A stretch of 64,000 bases of DNA from Datnioides undecimradiatus (lineage: Eukaryota > Chordata > Actinopteri > Lobotiformes > Datnioididae). Under the pieces are notes generated by a model, which was not told where the DNA came from, did not search any database, and saw only the letters and a list, made by a program, of their open reading frames with translations. Below, in pieces: positions 40,201-51,128 of the stretch (position 1 is its first letter; each line of letters starts with the position of its first letter). A program made the position numbers and the translations under genes. Where the stretch lies: assembly GCA_008933995.1 (NCBI GenBank), contig WARS01000010.1, positions 9,961,001-10,025,000 of the forward strand, written 5' to 3'.

Positions 40201-43200
40201 CCACGTGCTCGCAGACCACTAACACAGCTAAGAGGATAATCCTGTTGCAAGCGGCCTGCTACTCACGCTGTATGTGAATAAGCTGCTTTGGCATCTTGAA
40301 CTCCCCGGGGTAGAGGGACTCGTAGTGCGTGATGTTGCGCTCTGCCTCGGGGACGGGGATAACCATGTTGTCCCGCTTCTCGCCGTATACCTGCTGCGCC
40401 GAGATGGCCCGCTGGAGATGGTGCTCCTGGAAGAGAGAAAGGAAGCAGCTGTTCACAACAGATCGTCTGTAATTTAAGGTGCTCTGCTGACTTTTTTCCA
40501 GCTAGTTGCATACTGTTCTTTTTCACCCCGAGACACGCCAACACCAGCAAAACAAAATGAAAGTCTGATTTATCAACCAGCAGACAGAAACTTTTTTCTA
40601 TAAACATCATTTTATTACGCCGACATGCTTTGACAAGTATACTGGTGTGTAATTGGACAGGATTAAAAGGAGCTAAACTGATTAATCGGAGGCGTTTGTT
40701 TGATTCCAGAGGACATAGCACAAAACAACCAGATATTCCAGATTAGCAACATTAACTCACGGGCAGGGGCTTAATTAACATAGTTGGTAGCACAGGGTCA
40801 TGGTCATTTCACACAAGCCTCAGCACAATCACAGGAAATTGATATCTTAGTTTAGGAGAGATTACAATCCCAAATTATCATTAGGTTAACAGATTCTTTT
40901 ATTAGAGCAGTATGTTGCAGAAGCTATGTGGGAACATACATGTGTTTTATATCAAAACAAGCATTTCAGGACCACAGTCACACATCCTAAATTCTTTTTT
41001 CCATTCTTTTTTTAAACATTCCTTAGCTAAAATGGACAAAGTGATTTGCCTAAACTCATCTGATCAGAAAACACCATTTGCGATATTGTCACACAGCCTA
41101 TATGACGGAACTAATACTCAAGATGCAGGGAGTATTAGTGTGTGTATTGGTGTGTGAATCCACTGCGAGTACACCGAGGTGAGAATCACAGTTGGACTTC
41201 AAAACCATTGGCTCTCTGGCAAAGACATCACTGTGAGCCCTGCACAGGTAACCCTACTATCACAGCAGTGACTCACTGTTTTCATTTGCTGCGACTCACA
41301 GCAACAGCAAGTCACAAAGATAGAAGAAAAGACAATCTGTCCCACGAGTTTACAGAGATGTTGTCGTACGGTCTGAGTCATGGAATCAAAGATGAAACAC
41401 CGGCAAGTTTCTTCAGCGGTAGATCTGCTGCTTTAACTAACTTGCCCAAGCAAGGACGTTGGCAAATGAGTCACACAGTGTGACTCTTGAACTCCGCAAG
41501 CGCACAATGTTTTTACATTATGTAATGTGATAGTCACCTAACAAATGTGATGCTAAGAAGAATCCCACACAAACAATCTCTGTTTTTCAGAACACAGTAA
41601 ATATGCCTGAATAACAATACGACTGACCTTAACAAGCGTCGGTTTTATTGACTAAAATACTTGAATATAAACACGGGCCTGCTCTAAGCCCCGGTGACAA
41701 CATCTGCATCAAAGACATTGCAACTTATTAGAAATGTATGCTCGCTCAGTAGCACACAGTCTTTGCAGGCCTTCTTTCAGCAGTTGATGCAACAGATGGC
41801 CAATACAGTCCAACTGACTGAGGCCCATCTTGCTCTAACAAGTATTTTAACGGGGCTCCTACTCACTTTGCACATTACGCACTTTTTTCCACAGCCACAG
41901 TTTCTTGTGGATTTTGAGATATGGGTCAGTGTTTAATGACATCCCAACCAAGGCTGGCAAATGGGAGCATAGACGACACCACGTCTGTGAATGGTTAATT
42001 TTCATTACCCAAAATTTTTTTACATTTTAGACACTTCCACACTTGCGTGGGAGTTTTGAGTGGTTGGGGCCTTAAGTATAATCCAAAGCCTTAGGGAGCC
42101 CTGCGTGGAGCAACAGGAGAACCATATCAGAGCTGTGAGCTGGCATGAAAGGACACAGCATGTGTCCAGAGCTGAACCATCTGCCCCTGGTAAGCTTATC
42201 AACAAGCCCAGTGTTGTACACTTTCTCTACAACCAACACACAAAGAAAACAGCTTATTGAAAAGTTAACCTTGAGGACATTGGGACTGAAGTGAAAGTGT
42301 TCACCCGAGAGGATTCAGGTAACATCCACCACCTTCTGCCTGCTTCTCGGTGACTTCAAAAACACATGGGACAAACTAAAATCTATTCACAAATCATTAG
42401 CAAATTGTCACCAACTTGAGCGGCTGTGTTAAACACCACTGAATCTGGCATGTTCACACACGCAAATCACAGGTTTAAAGACAAAAAACCACAAGTAGAA
42501 GCAGCGTTTGGCTTCGATTGTTGCAGTGTGCACAGACAGTCCAGTCAGGCTTGTAGAAGCTTTCACACAGCCTTGTTCACAGCCCACAAATACAAAACTG
42601 CCTGCAAGTGGGTAAACGTTTCGTGTGAACATCGCCTTACTTAGCCAGTCCTGAAATGGCTGGTGTAAAACGGCAGAGACTGTGGTTCTCTGTATCTCAG
42701 CATCTTTAAACATTAAAAAAGCTCTGAACTCACAGTGGAGTTGCAATGGCGTTCTTACAATTCCCTTAGCTCTCAGTCTAACAGCATTTTGACAGCTGAG
42801 TGCACAGCGAATTCATTTACATGTACAATTGTAAACATACATATACAATGTCTTGCTTCACAGACAAAATAACCCTGGGCTAAGCTTGATCATACAGCAT
42901 AACCAGGCAAAACCAGGCAAACATGAACAGGAAACAAACTATTGATAACTGAATTCACACCTAAAGGCTCCCAATCTCTCAGAATGCATCTAGTTTCACA
43001 TTATGGGAGGAAACCAAACCAACATCAGACAACCTTCAGAGTGAAAGGCCCCCGATTCAAAAAGCAGGACTTTTCTGCCCCCTCCAACAACTGAACCGGC
43101 ATGTTTTAAAGTCTTTTGTTTCTTTAACACATTGATAGTGTTTCCATCGTGAGGAACAAGTGCCTGGTGTGACTGTGTGGCCAACAGTTGCAGCTCAGAC

Positions 43201-46200
43201 GCTGGAAAACACAAGTATGGACTACTACTTCATCTAAGAGTCGTCTAATCGGCTGATTAGATGTGACGTTATGTAAGGTCTATGAACCAATGCTTAACCG
43301 ACAGGGTGCATGGTTTGTTATGTCATGTAACTTGTCAAACATGTCTTCAAAAACTGGCCTCTGTGAACCCCACCGGCTGACATGCTGATGAACCCTGAGC
43401 TTTGCAAGTTAAGGAACCTGCGTGAAGCGTGAGCGTAAGGAACCAATTAAAAGCGAGCCGGGCCCAGACCTGCCTTTGCACGCTTCTGTGGAGGATATCA
43501 GCTTGGCAGATTGCAGCAGGCTACCCTGAGCTGCGTCTGACCTGAAGATATCCTGATCTTTTGCAGCTGTGATCCTCACAACCATGGTTCACAGCCTGGG
43601 ATTTCCTCTGCTGGGGAATTGGGTGAGTGGGGATAAAGGGCTTTTGTGAATGGCACATGGGAAAGAGTAAAACAGGCTATTCTAGGAAGTCTCCTGTCTG
43701 TTCGTGTCAAAATTTTAAATTGACATGTCTCCACTATAGCTAAAAGTTGGCTGGGCAAAATCAAATATCCCAATATATTTGACTAAAATATCAAATTCAT
43801 TGCAGAGATGACATTCTTTACGTATTTCCACACTAAGATTTCTGCCTCAGTATCATCAGTAACATGGATAAATGACTGAGCAGATAAATGAAAATAAAAC
43901 AACAGCTATGACAGCCCATCAACTAAGAAAAGACAAAACAATGGTTATTATTATTATGAGCCCCAAACTTGAGACATTAGTTAGTCTCGTATCATGATAC
44001 AGAACCTAATGCTGAAACGCTGAGTTGCCCCACTCATGCATTTTCTCTTGTTCACCCCTAACAAACAAAACAGACCCAAACGTCTCGTCAGGCAGAGTTG
44101 GTCGCAAATGCTGAAACCTGTCACTTACAGAGCCAGTCCTCACTGAACTGCCTCTCACCCCAGAAGACCCAAACTTAAACTGAACCGCCCGTTCTCTTGT
44201 TCCCTCTGCACAAAACATTGCGGGACTGTGGAAACTTCACAGTGGCGGTGCTGCTTTCTGACGCGGCCGCAGATGCAGATAGAGACAAATGAAAATCTAT
44301 TTTTCACAGAACCACGCGTTCCTTCCATTAAATGTTCCCAAGAAAAATAATGACTCCAATAAAAGTCGCCATGGCAACACAAGTGGCCTCCAGCAGGTGT
44401 TTTCAGCTCATGCCGACCAAAGAAAGGCGAGCAAGTCTTGAGGAAGGCAATTTGCTCTGAGTCAAGGTATACACAGAGTTTAGAATCCACAAAGCGGGGC
44501 GACACATGCAACCAAATGAACACGCAGCTAAAACCAAAGATGGTCAGCCACCGTGTTCTTTTACATCCCACAAACTCTCACAGAACATGTCATTAACGTA
44601 GAAAACATGCTGCTGTAATGAGTGTGTGGTGGACACTGTAGAAAGATCTTTTCATTTTGTGCACAGAGCTGATATTATAAGGCTCCTCAACATATACATT
44701 CAGATATCCCTGATAAACAGGACAAAATGTTCTCATCAGCCATTGTCAGCTTAGTGTATACCAACTACTGTGTGCTGTTTCTACAAACGACAGTGTAACA
44801 TTAAAACATACAGCCTTAAAATAGATGATATTTATGTGTTGTCTGATGAAACATCCACAGTGGAGCTCAGGTGAACTGTCCTGTGTAGGACATTGTGCAC
44901 GTGCAGACTATAAGAGACTACAGTGCTGCAATTCAAGCTCCTTTGCAACTACTACTGGCGCCCGAATTGTGCTTTTAGATGTTAATTATTTCTGGCCGGT
45001 CTGATGGCATCAATGCTGATGCGGCAGACATACAAAGGTACTTATTTTTGTGATTAACAAGAGCGAAGAGAAGACGTGGATCTGGCTTCACACCGACACC
45101 AGATGTATACCATGAAAAAGACAATCTGCCAGCAGGTCACAATGAGATATTCCTCCCTCTGCGTTCTCATCAACGAAAACGTCACCACCACAAAACACGC
45201 TTACTCGCTTCTTGAACAGACGTAACTCTCAGACCAGCATGTGGTCATTCAGCTCGGCACAACAACTCTCCTTTGTTGCCGGACAGGATGTGGGTCAGGG
45301 AGCTCAGGCATGCACAGCCTTGTAGTAAAACTGTCCTCTTTATCTCTTCTGTCACTCTGTTATGTAATCCCACAGTGTGTGTGTATACAGTAGGTGGGGG
45401 AGGGCCAGCAGGGGGGCTGGATTTCTGCTGACTTCGCGGGCCCCCCCGTTTGTGCTTTCCTTGTGTTTGTGTCTGCTGAGGCATCTCGGTGGCAAACTGG
45501 GGCTTCTCCTGCTGATGAGGTGATGAAGCGGGACGGGAGGGGTAATAAACACCGGCTAATATATCAGCCACTGGTGCTTTGTCTACAACCAGCAAGAACA
45601 CACTGCCATTAAGGAATGACAGCACACTGTCCAGAAGTAATTCAGCAAACCTAAAAGCAGTCTGGGTAAAAAAACATACACAGAGGGTGAAGTAAAAGGC
45701 ATTTCAAACAAAGTGATCTGCAGATAACGGTGAAGTGTGAGGAGCTGTTCTGTCAGACTTACACTGACGATTCAGGGGTCATAGCTGAGCTACAACCAAC
45801 CTGGCAAACAGAGGTTCAGACAGGCTGTAGTCTGTGGCTTCAAATAATCAGCCTGCAGGGACAACGCAAATCATTTCTATAACTAAACATGATTTGAATG
45901 TATGTATATATGTGTGATGTCAACTATGCACAAGCTTAAACAAACTATTTACATGTTTACACAAGATTTAAATGTAAACGGGCTTAAAACAAATATCCAG
46001 AAAGACTGCACATCAGCATAGAAACTGTAGTTCTTAGTGACATCAGCAGTCACATAATGCCTAATTGTAAAACTCACAAACAAGCTGAGCTGTGACTTGT
46101 GACAAATATACATTAAAAGGGTAGATTGGTAAAGGTGCAGCTCACAGACGTGTGGACATCACAATACAAATTCACAGCCAGCTACACACCACACACTCTG

Positions 46201-47133
46201 ACAGAGACACAGCTCGATCTGCTCCGATGCTTCTGAAGAAGTTTTCCAGTCTGTAGCGCATCGCTTTTCATTAATGAAAACACTGTGGGTGCACCGAGCC
46301 AGACGCCTATCATCCTGTGTCTAGTGAACAAAACAGATGTCGTGCAGACTACATGTACGAAGCTGCCTCGCGGTTAACACCATCACCGCCATACCGTGCA
46401 TGTCACAGCACATAATGTCCCCGCGGTGCTGTGTGATTCTGCAGCTGTGTGTTAGAGTAAAGTAAAGAGCGGGGTCTGCACGAGCTTCCCTCTCTGCCAT
46501 CTCTTAACAAACAGGCTGCAGTGAGCCGCACACATGGCGGAGCTGGAGCTGTCAACACGCAACACCTAGCTGTCAACCCGGGCCGGGGGCTCACTGTCTC
46601 CCCCTGGCATTTGTTCACGGAAAGTACAGAGCGTCCAAGGCCTATCCCCGCTTGCCTTTACCGACGAGAAAGTCAACAAAATGGTGGAACAGATACATGT
46701 CACGTGACTTCTTTGTGCTCTCGGGTGCGATTTGAAGTTAAACAAATGGACACAACACGGCTAACGAATTAAATATCACACCGTTGCAGCCTGATAATAC
46801 CAGCCCCGGTACAGCGGGCTCGTAATATTCAGTATTCATCGAGATCCGTCGTGTGCACGAAAGAGCAGACATGGCGGCCATTTTGCACAAGCTTGCGCAG
46901 GCAACATAGCAGCGCCCCTCGATATGAAAACACCGCCAAAGTGATCCAGCACCAGTCGGTCAGCAATAAAAAAAACATACCGATTCCTCCTCTTTTTCCA
47001 TCCCAGTTGGCATCTGCGGCACTGCCCGGTTGATTGACGCATATTCGTGCAGGTCTGGCAAATCCTCGCAGCGGAAGACGGGTAGAGGCTTACTAGCATC
47101 CAGCGCCCGTGCCCGAAACGACAATTTACTCAT
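24811..47133 (-). CDS. epc1: Enhancer of polycomb homolog 1 (EPC1), complete CDS in 14 exons, 844 aa
   Basis: EPC1 is a nuclear scaffold that holds the catalytic piccolo module of the NuA4/TIP60 histone acetyltransferase together. The coding exons, in order, are 47133-46981, 40426-40267, 38534-38389, 38096-37890, 37601-37453, 35774-35621, 34326-34168, 33944-33855, 33631-33483, 31984-31563, 27625-27507, 27064-26923, 26298-25887 and 24883-24811. All junctions are GT-AG and in phase, and the total is 2,535 nt. The N-terminal EPcA region (about residues 1-280) starts MSKLSFRARALDASKPLP and contains DPYVAFRRRTEKMQTRK and a long basic helical stretch. A middle region has the QYDFPSSDEE motif and the RRRVGRGGR block. 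The C-terminal region has a Gln-rich coil and ends NTVAMEVT. Residues such as PVFRCEDLPDLHEY and QYDFPSSDEEP match EPC1 rather than EPC2. Whether this is the a or b teleost copy cannot be told from here. Confidence 0.97.
24991..25022. repeat. (GT)16 microsatellite
   Basis: A perfect GT dinucleotide run just upstream, in transcript sense, of the last epc1 exon. Confidence 0.95.
25887..26298 (-). CDS. epc1: epc1 coding exon 13 (residues 684-820)
   Basis: It encodes GVFKGLHLSSTTAALHQTNQ, an Ala/Pro/Thr-rich middle, then ATTQVLIENNTCLSK and RHIPRTLGNVPPSALKLS. Long open frames on the opposite strand are shadows of this biased composition. Confidence 0.95.
26923..27064 (-). CDS. epc1: epc1 coding exon 12 (residues 637-683)
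   Basis: It encodes ALVSKTLDQASAQFAASALV, then a segment ending GVNGVLAGAG. The SKTLD-ASAQFAASA block belongs to the EPC C-terminal domain. Confidence 0.95.
27507..27625 (-). CDS. epc1: epc1 coding exon 11 (residues 597-636)
   Basis: It encodes FTAEQYQQHQEQLALMQKQQ followed by a Gln-rich coil and NNPATTNTQ. The FTAEQYQQHQ motif is diagnostic of EPC1. Confidence 0.95.
28214..28243. repeat. (CA)n microsatellite
   Basis: An uninterrupted run of about 15 AC units in epc1 intron 10, next to a short C-rich patch. Confidence 0.95.
28998..29010. repeat. C13 homopolymer
   Basis: A run of 13 C bases in epc1 intron 10. Length calls in such runs are often unreliable. Confidence 0.9.
31563..31984 (-). 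CDS. epc1: epc1 coding exon 10 (residues 456-596)
   Basis: The largest coding exon. It encodes ILLDRAHADLDSICQSLDSD, a Ser/Pro-rich low-complexity run, then MDLSQILLNIKSCRWRHFRP and a Gly/Ser-rich tail. The conserved SETNTSD and RWRHFRPRT blocks anchor the frame. The Ser/Pro run is longer than in mammals. Confidence 0.95.
33483..33631 (-). CDS. epc1: epc1 coding exon 9 (residues 407-455)
   Basis: It encodes SRPDQSGNWPWVSPSEGGLG, then RYCLTSLNVPRRCIGLARRR and VGRGGR. It is G/C-rich and contains the conserved RCIG-ARRRVGRGGR block. Confidence 0.95.
33855..33944 (-). CDS. epc1: epc1 coding exon 8 (residues 377-406)
   Basis: A 90-nt exon encoding IHSGSSEAEEENDPDGCYAF and RRKVGCQYYA. The acceptor is TGTAG, and the donor follows GCT directly (GTGAGT). 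Confidence 0.95.
34168..34326 (-). CDS. epc1: epc1 coding exon 7 (residues 324-376)
   Basis: It encodes RTKRKYEKKPKIPPLS, then NPKDLNQYDFPSSDEEPFSQ. It carries a lysine-rich, NLS-like patch and the conserved QYDFPSSDEE motif. Confidence 0.96.
35621..35774 (-). CDS. epc1: epc1 coding exon 6 (residues 272-323)
   Basis: It encodes NTMPDFGSEVMAEALAQRAL, then YTIPIIPLSNSNQYRHQDH to DYKK. The IPIIP segment matches EPC1; EPC2 is quite different here. Confidence 0.95.
37453..37601 (-). CDS. epc1: epc1 coding exon 5 (residues 223-271)
   Basis: It encodes a basic helical stretch, NRKNDEASYEKMLKLRRDLS to HLTLEIVEKR, and ends in phase 2. It is nearly identical to human EPC1 as I remember it. Confidence 0.96.
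37890..38096 (-). CDS. epc1: epc1 coding exon 4 (residues 154-222)
   Basis: It encodes LVSLQEAKLLLKEDDELI, then KQEKRDGSSTSDPYVAFRRR and EKMQTRK. This is the most conserved core of EPcA, which is known in the family to contact the acetyltransferase and its partners. Confidence 0.96.
38362..38375. repeat. C14 homopolymer beside epc1 exon 3 donor
   Basis: A C-run on the plus strand (a G-run in the transcript) about 14 nt into the intron after exon 3. Intronic G-runs near donors can act as splicing enhancers; any effect here is inferred. Confidence 0.9.
38389..38534 (-). CDS. epc1: epc1 coding exon 3 (residues 105-153)
   Basis: It encodes FSLDTEQPDYDLDSEDE and FEEMIDRLEKGSGQQ. The acidic DYDLDSEDE patch is typical of EPcA. 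The donor is GTATTT, directly followed in the intron by a long C-run on the plus strand. Confidence 0.96.
40267..40426 (-). CDS. epc1: epc1 coding exon 2 (residues 52-104)
   Basis: It begins EHHLQRAISAQQVYGEKRDN after a TTCCAG acceptor and ends IHIQ plus one base before GTGAGT. It is part of the EPcA domain. Confidence 0.96.
40427..46980 (-). other. epc1: epc1 intron 1 (6.55 kb), no further gene seen
   Basis: The largest epc1 intron, between the initiator exon and EHHLQRA. I saw no exon with conserved coding content. There is a GC/G-run patch at 45390-45450. The remainder is unremarkable AT-rich DNA. Confidence 0.6.
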
Positions 47134-47560
47134 TTTTATATTAAAAGATGCAGCATAAATCTATTCGATCTGCTAGGAATAACAGCAGTTCTGCCTCGAG
47201 TTCTCATGGATGAATCTGTGACGGTCAGGAGTCAGCCGGTCGATTGAGGGCAAGCTTGGGTCCGTAGCAGCGCGAACAGAGCCGGGCAGGCCCGGGTCTC
47301 GGTCGCTCTCTGTCGGTCTCTTTTTTCCTAGGCTCCGCTGTTCCTCTCCGGTTCAATACGCCATGGCCAACATGGCGGACATTACAAACTCATGCAGCTC
47401 TCCGCTCGCTCCAAGCGGCCCAACCCCCTCGATCACACAAACAGCCATTCCCACGCAGTTTCGCACGCGTGCGCGCTCGCGAGACCCTTGGGGTACGGGG
47501 AAGGAGGGGGGTGTACCGACGGTGGGGGCAAGATGCTGGGTGCTGATGAAAGGATGTGAA
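46500..47560 (-). promoter_or_regulatory. epc1: epc1 CpG-rich promoter and 5' UTR region
   Basis: This stretch surrounds coding exon 1 and is rich in CpG and GC compared with the AT-rich DNA on either side. It contains three ATGGCGG motifs (46534, 46871, 47372), as in YY1-controlled housekeeping promoters. No TATA box was seen. The transcription start is probably at about 47,200-47,400, and the 5' UTR seems to be continuous with exon 1. Confidence 0.65.
46981..47133 (-). CDS. epc1: epc1 coding exon 1 (residues 1-51)
   Basis: It starts at the ATG at 47133 and reads MSKLSFRARALDASKPLP to MEKEEES, the invariant EPC1 N-terminus. It ends at a phase-0 GTATGT donor. The exon lies in a CpG-rich promoter region, and the next exon is 6.5 kb away. 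Confidence 0.96.
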
Positions 47561-47639
47561 CTTCCTAGGCTCGGGATGTTATCCTCATGCGCGGCGCTGA
47601 TGCTGACGTGCGAAAACATTTTTATTCTCTATGTTAAAA

Positions 47640-49700
47640 AATAAATACGCCAATTAAAAATAAAATAAAAGAAAATAAATACGTAAAGACTGCTCACCTT
47701 AACGTCGCTCCAAAACATTAAACCAAATTATGATTCTGGATTAACTACAATTATCACACATTGACAGGATATGTGAGACGGTTTTATCCCGAAATGACAC
47801 ATTAAGATTCAAACTTGTATAGTTTGTTAAAGTGTACACTCAACCAAAAATAGAACACACGTTAGTCCCATTAGATTCAATTATTTTGCAAACATCGCCA
47901 CCGCGTGGTCAGAGCATTAATAGGCTACAGTCCTTATAATTTAAAGTGAACAGTTACTGCTTTACTTTTCTGCTAATTCACAAGACATGCACACAAGGTC
48001 ATACAAAGCTAAAAAAAGAAGAAAAAAAAAAGAAAAATAAGTAAATATGGACACCTGTTCACAGTTGTGTCGTCATCACTGCCACTGTTTTTCGGCCCAT
48101 AAAATCTTGTTCACTCAAACTCAAATAGACCTGCAGAGGGCTGGACACAGCTAAAGAAATAGTTTAAAGTAAGTGTGCAGTAAAAATCTGTTTAATAAAG
48201 CTATGTGACGTTGGTTGAGGGTCAGAAAGGTTAAATTATGTAAATTATATATATCAATTAATAAATTATACATATATTTGAGTTAGTTCGTTTAGTTACT
48301 CTTTGACTCAAATATAACAGATCACTAGTCCCTGCAAACTGTAAATATGACATATTTCTTGGTAAGATGCCAAAAGCTTTACGAATACAGTCAGGCTGAA
48401 AGTTTTGTGAGTTGACTTATTCTCTAACGGTCCTAACCAAGAACAAAGCAAGCACAACATTACTGATGCCCTTTGATAATGTTTGCACTGGTCCGTCTGT
48501 CCAGCAGAGAAATGCCTGTCCATTATTAATGAACAGTGCACTAATGGTTGTTTTATGGTGTTATGACCACAGTGAGGTTGCATAGACCCAGGTGTTCATG
48601 CCTTTCCAAGCAACAGAAATGAAGATACACTCAAACAGGCAACATTGTTTAATCTGACAATATCACTTTTTATGATCAAGTGTAGCTTCATTTTCTTGTT
48701 TGTAACTGACGGCCGTGGAAATCAGCACAGTCTTCGTAGCTGTCGTAGCCTCAAAACGTCAAGGCTGTGAAAACTTTGCACGCTGGCAGATCCCTTTGCA
48801 CTGATGTACCGCAATATTATTTCCATTTGACCACCTGCTAGATGAGACATGTCTTGGTCTTTTCTGCTGGTGACATTGTGGCATTTTCCCACTACGTGAC
48901 TGCACCTGCCTAGATGTTTATTTAAATGAAGCCACTCTTGAATGTCTCAGGAATCATGAACTTCACAGATCATTCCTAAAATGCCGTAAGAAATGTGTTT
49001 GGCAAAAATGGTCACACCTCAATCTATGTCCATGAAATGATACGGCTTGTCCAGTTTTCATATCGGGCCAACAGCTGCTATATCACTTGAGCAAGAAGTC
49101 TATGTTTGATTTAAATGGGTCCCAAAAGAGTGGTTTTCATGAAGAAGTGTGACATGCCTGCTACTCAACACTGACCTAAAGACACAGAAGTATAAATGGT
49201 GAAGTGCAATAACGGTTCCATTTTACCATTAAAAAATCATTGCTTTGTATGTAAAAGTGAAATGCCTAGTCTATGTCCCCAGTTATGAAATATATCAAGA
49301 AAGAAACAATATAGAAATTCTAACTCCTTACTGAGGACAAACTACCTCCTTGTAGAATAAGAGAAAACCTCATTATAGATGTTTAAACTGTAATCTCTGA
49401 ATTCTTAGGCTTGAACACTACTTCTGTTTGTACACTGCACCTGTCCACAAATATGCAATATTTTCAGAATATGACGCACAAGAACTCAAGCATGTGCTGA
49501 GACAGACAAACACTTATTGAACACTTATTAGATGTACATCATACCAATAATGACTACCTGCATAGTAATAGCCAGGTCTTCAGGTGGAGAGACCAAGGGG
49601 TAACACAACCCTGAACTTGGGTAACTGATTGCTACAATGGGATATACGGTGGCATGCCGTATGTACAGAGCACATGATTTAATGTCAAAAATAAACAGAA
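47640..49700. other. AT-rich spacer upstream of epc1
   Basis: No gene was recognised. A minus-strand acceptor (TTTTCACAG) near 48,765 could open a terminal exon of the unassigned transcript, but no conserved protein results. A CTCF-like word lies at 47898-47912. Confidence 0.5.
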
Positions 49701-49738
49701 TGAGAAAGGTAAGAAATGCAAATAACCTGTAAGGATGG

Positions 49739-50990
49739 GTGAGAATCCCTGTGGGCATGAGTAAATGATACAGATGGAGGAGGTGGACATGATGATCATC
49801 ATCCATTTGGGAGCAATAGGCTCACATCTGCAGTCCATGATGGAGACCTGTGAAACAGACAGAGACATACTCATATGAAAAAAATATGCACAAACGGAGA
49901 CTAATCTGTTCAAAACACATTGCTGATATGATTTTACAGCCACGGACTTGCGCCATATTAAGCATTTACTGTCATTCTGACGTTCATTTCCAATAATTAT
50001 GACTGCAAACTCGAATATGAGGGGTCACCGGGGAGAAAATGTGGAGCAAGATTTGACAATTATCTGCCTCGCACACCCACACTAGCATTCCCGAGCTCAC
50101 ACTTGCTCTTTTTCAACTGAAATGACGTAATGTATTTGATTTCCACTGGACTGTGCTTAATAATGTAGACCAAGTTTTGTTGCTCCAACATCACAGAGTG
50201 CAGATTAGTGCAAACCCTCATTTGGAAGAGTAGAGGAGTAAAAAGAGGAGGACACGACAGAAAAAGAGTGAGAGATCGTTTTAGTGAATGTGGACGACGT
50301 GCGGGCATCGCCACGAAGCCGATCACAAAGCAGCTTTTGACGGGTTTGTGATTCGTTTGGAGCCCAACGATCAGACACAGCTGTGTTTGGACAAGGAGCA
50401 GCGACACCGAGGCTAGCTGACAGGCTGCTAACGCTAGCTTAGCCCAGTTACCCTGACCCTGCGCCATTTACCAGCCAGCTAACAGTTTGCGGACAGACTG
50501 CCAACAGTTTCATTTGAACTCGCAACTAACTTGTCCGCAATTCAAATGCGTCACGTTCGATTCCCGCAGCGACAACCCGGGGAAAAAACTAGCTTGAGCC
50601 GGAGTTGCAACTTACCTGCTGCTAGCAAAGCCACAGGGGAGGATGATGATGATGGCAGTTCTTCTTCTGGTTGTCATGCTAGCACGATGCTAACGCTGGT
50701 TAGCTTCCCCTCAGGACGCCTCAGAGGAAAACCAATTTTAATTTTTATACTAGTGAAAGTGGTGGCAACTCACTGCGAGAGGTCGGCGGACACAAAAGCT
50801 AGGGCAGAGAAAGTGATATCCTGGCCAAGACGGCAAACTTGGATAGTTCGCTAAGGTTACTTCGACAAAAAAAAGAACCAAACTGACCACCAAGGCACTT
50901 TGCAGGCGAATTGTGATTGGAGGGTGAATGCCACCAATCACCTGTGGAGAGCTCGGGGAGGATGAGCTCACTGGTCCCCCCGCCCACCCA
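49739..50990 (-). ncRNA. Putative unassigned spliced transcript from a CpG/CCAAT promoter
   Basis: A GC-rich stretch (about 50,260-50,990) with CCAAT boxes in both orientations near 50,914-50,938 looks like a promoter. On the minus strand a strong donor, AGCAG then GTAAGT, ends a candidate first exon at 50616. A good acceptor (TTTCACAG) opens a candidate second exon at about 49850. Joining them from the ATG at 50677 gives only a 33-codon frame starting MTTRRRTAIIIILP, so coding is doubtful. Read alone, the second exon gives MDCRCEPIAPKWMMIIMSTS, which I do not recognise. It could be a lncRNA, an upstream alternative start for epc1, or the 5' end of a small gene. Confidence 0.35.
50260..50990 (-). 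promoter_or_regulatory. CpG-rich region with CCAAT boxes
   Basis: GC-rich DNA between two AT-rich stretches. Plus-strand GATTGG near 50917 (CCAAT on the minus strand) and a plus-strand CCAAT near 50933 lie close together. It is followed on the minus side by the GTAAGT donor at 50615. No TATA box was seen. Confidence 0.45.
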
Positions 50991-50994
50991 CAGA

Positions 50995-51019
50995 CGATAA
51001 TAATAATAATAATAATAAT
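50995..51019. repeat. (TAA)n microsatellite
   Basis: About eight TAA units directly beside the CpG-rich region, followed by AT-rich DNA. Confidence 0.9.
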
Positions 51020-51128
51020 TTTAAATATATTCTAATTATTTTTAAAATGATGCAGTTAAGTAATGAAAGAGAAAAGGCTACACATAAAACTTACATGTAT
51101 AGACAGTTAAACTGTCGAAATGTACACA

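Noticed and set aside
45245..45625. A 126-codon minus-strand frame in epc1 intron 1
   Set aside because: Gln/Pro-rich from local composition and not matched to any EPC1 isoform I know. No convincing splice sites on both sides.
24811..47133. Assignment to EPC2 instead of EPC1
   Set aside because: The N-terminus (PVFRCEDLPDLHEY), IPIIP block and QYDFPSSDEEP match EPC1. EPC2 differs at all three as I remember it.
47363..47644. Plus-strand frame starting MANMADIT upstream of epc1
   Set aside because: Begins at a YY1-type ATGGCGG motif in the CpG promoter region and has no known domain or downstream exon. A divergent transcript cannot be excluded.
50060..50467. A 135-codon minus-strand frame starting MAQGQGNW
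   Set aside because: It lies in the GC-rich region, and GCTAGC/GTTAGC-type sequence drives its composition. It shows no known domain and would be intronic to the candidate transcript.
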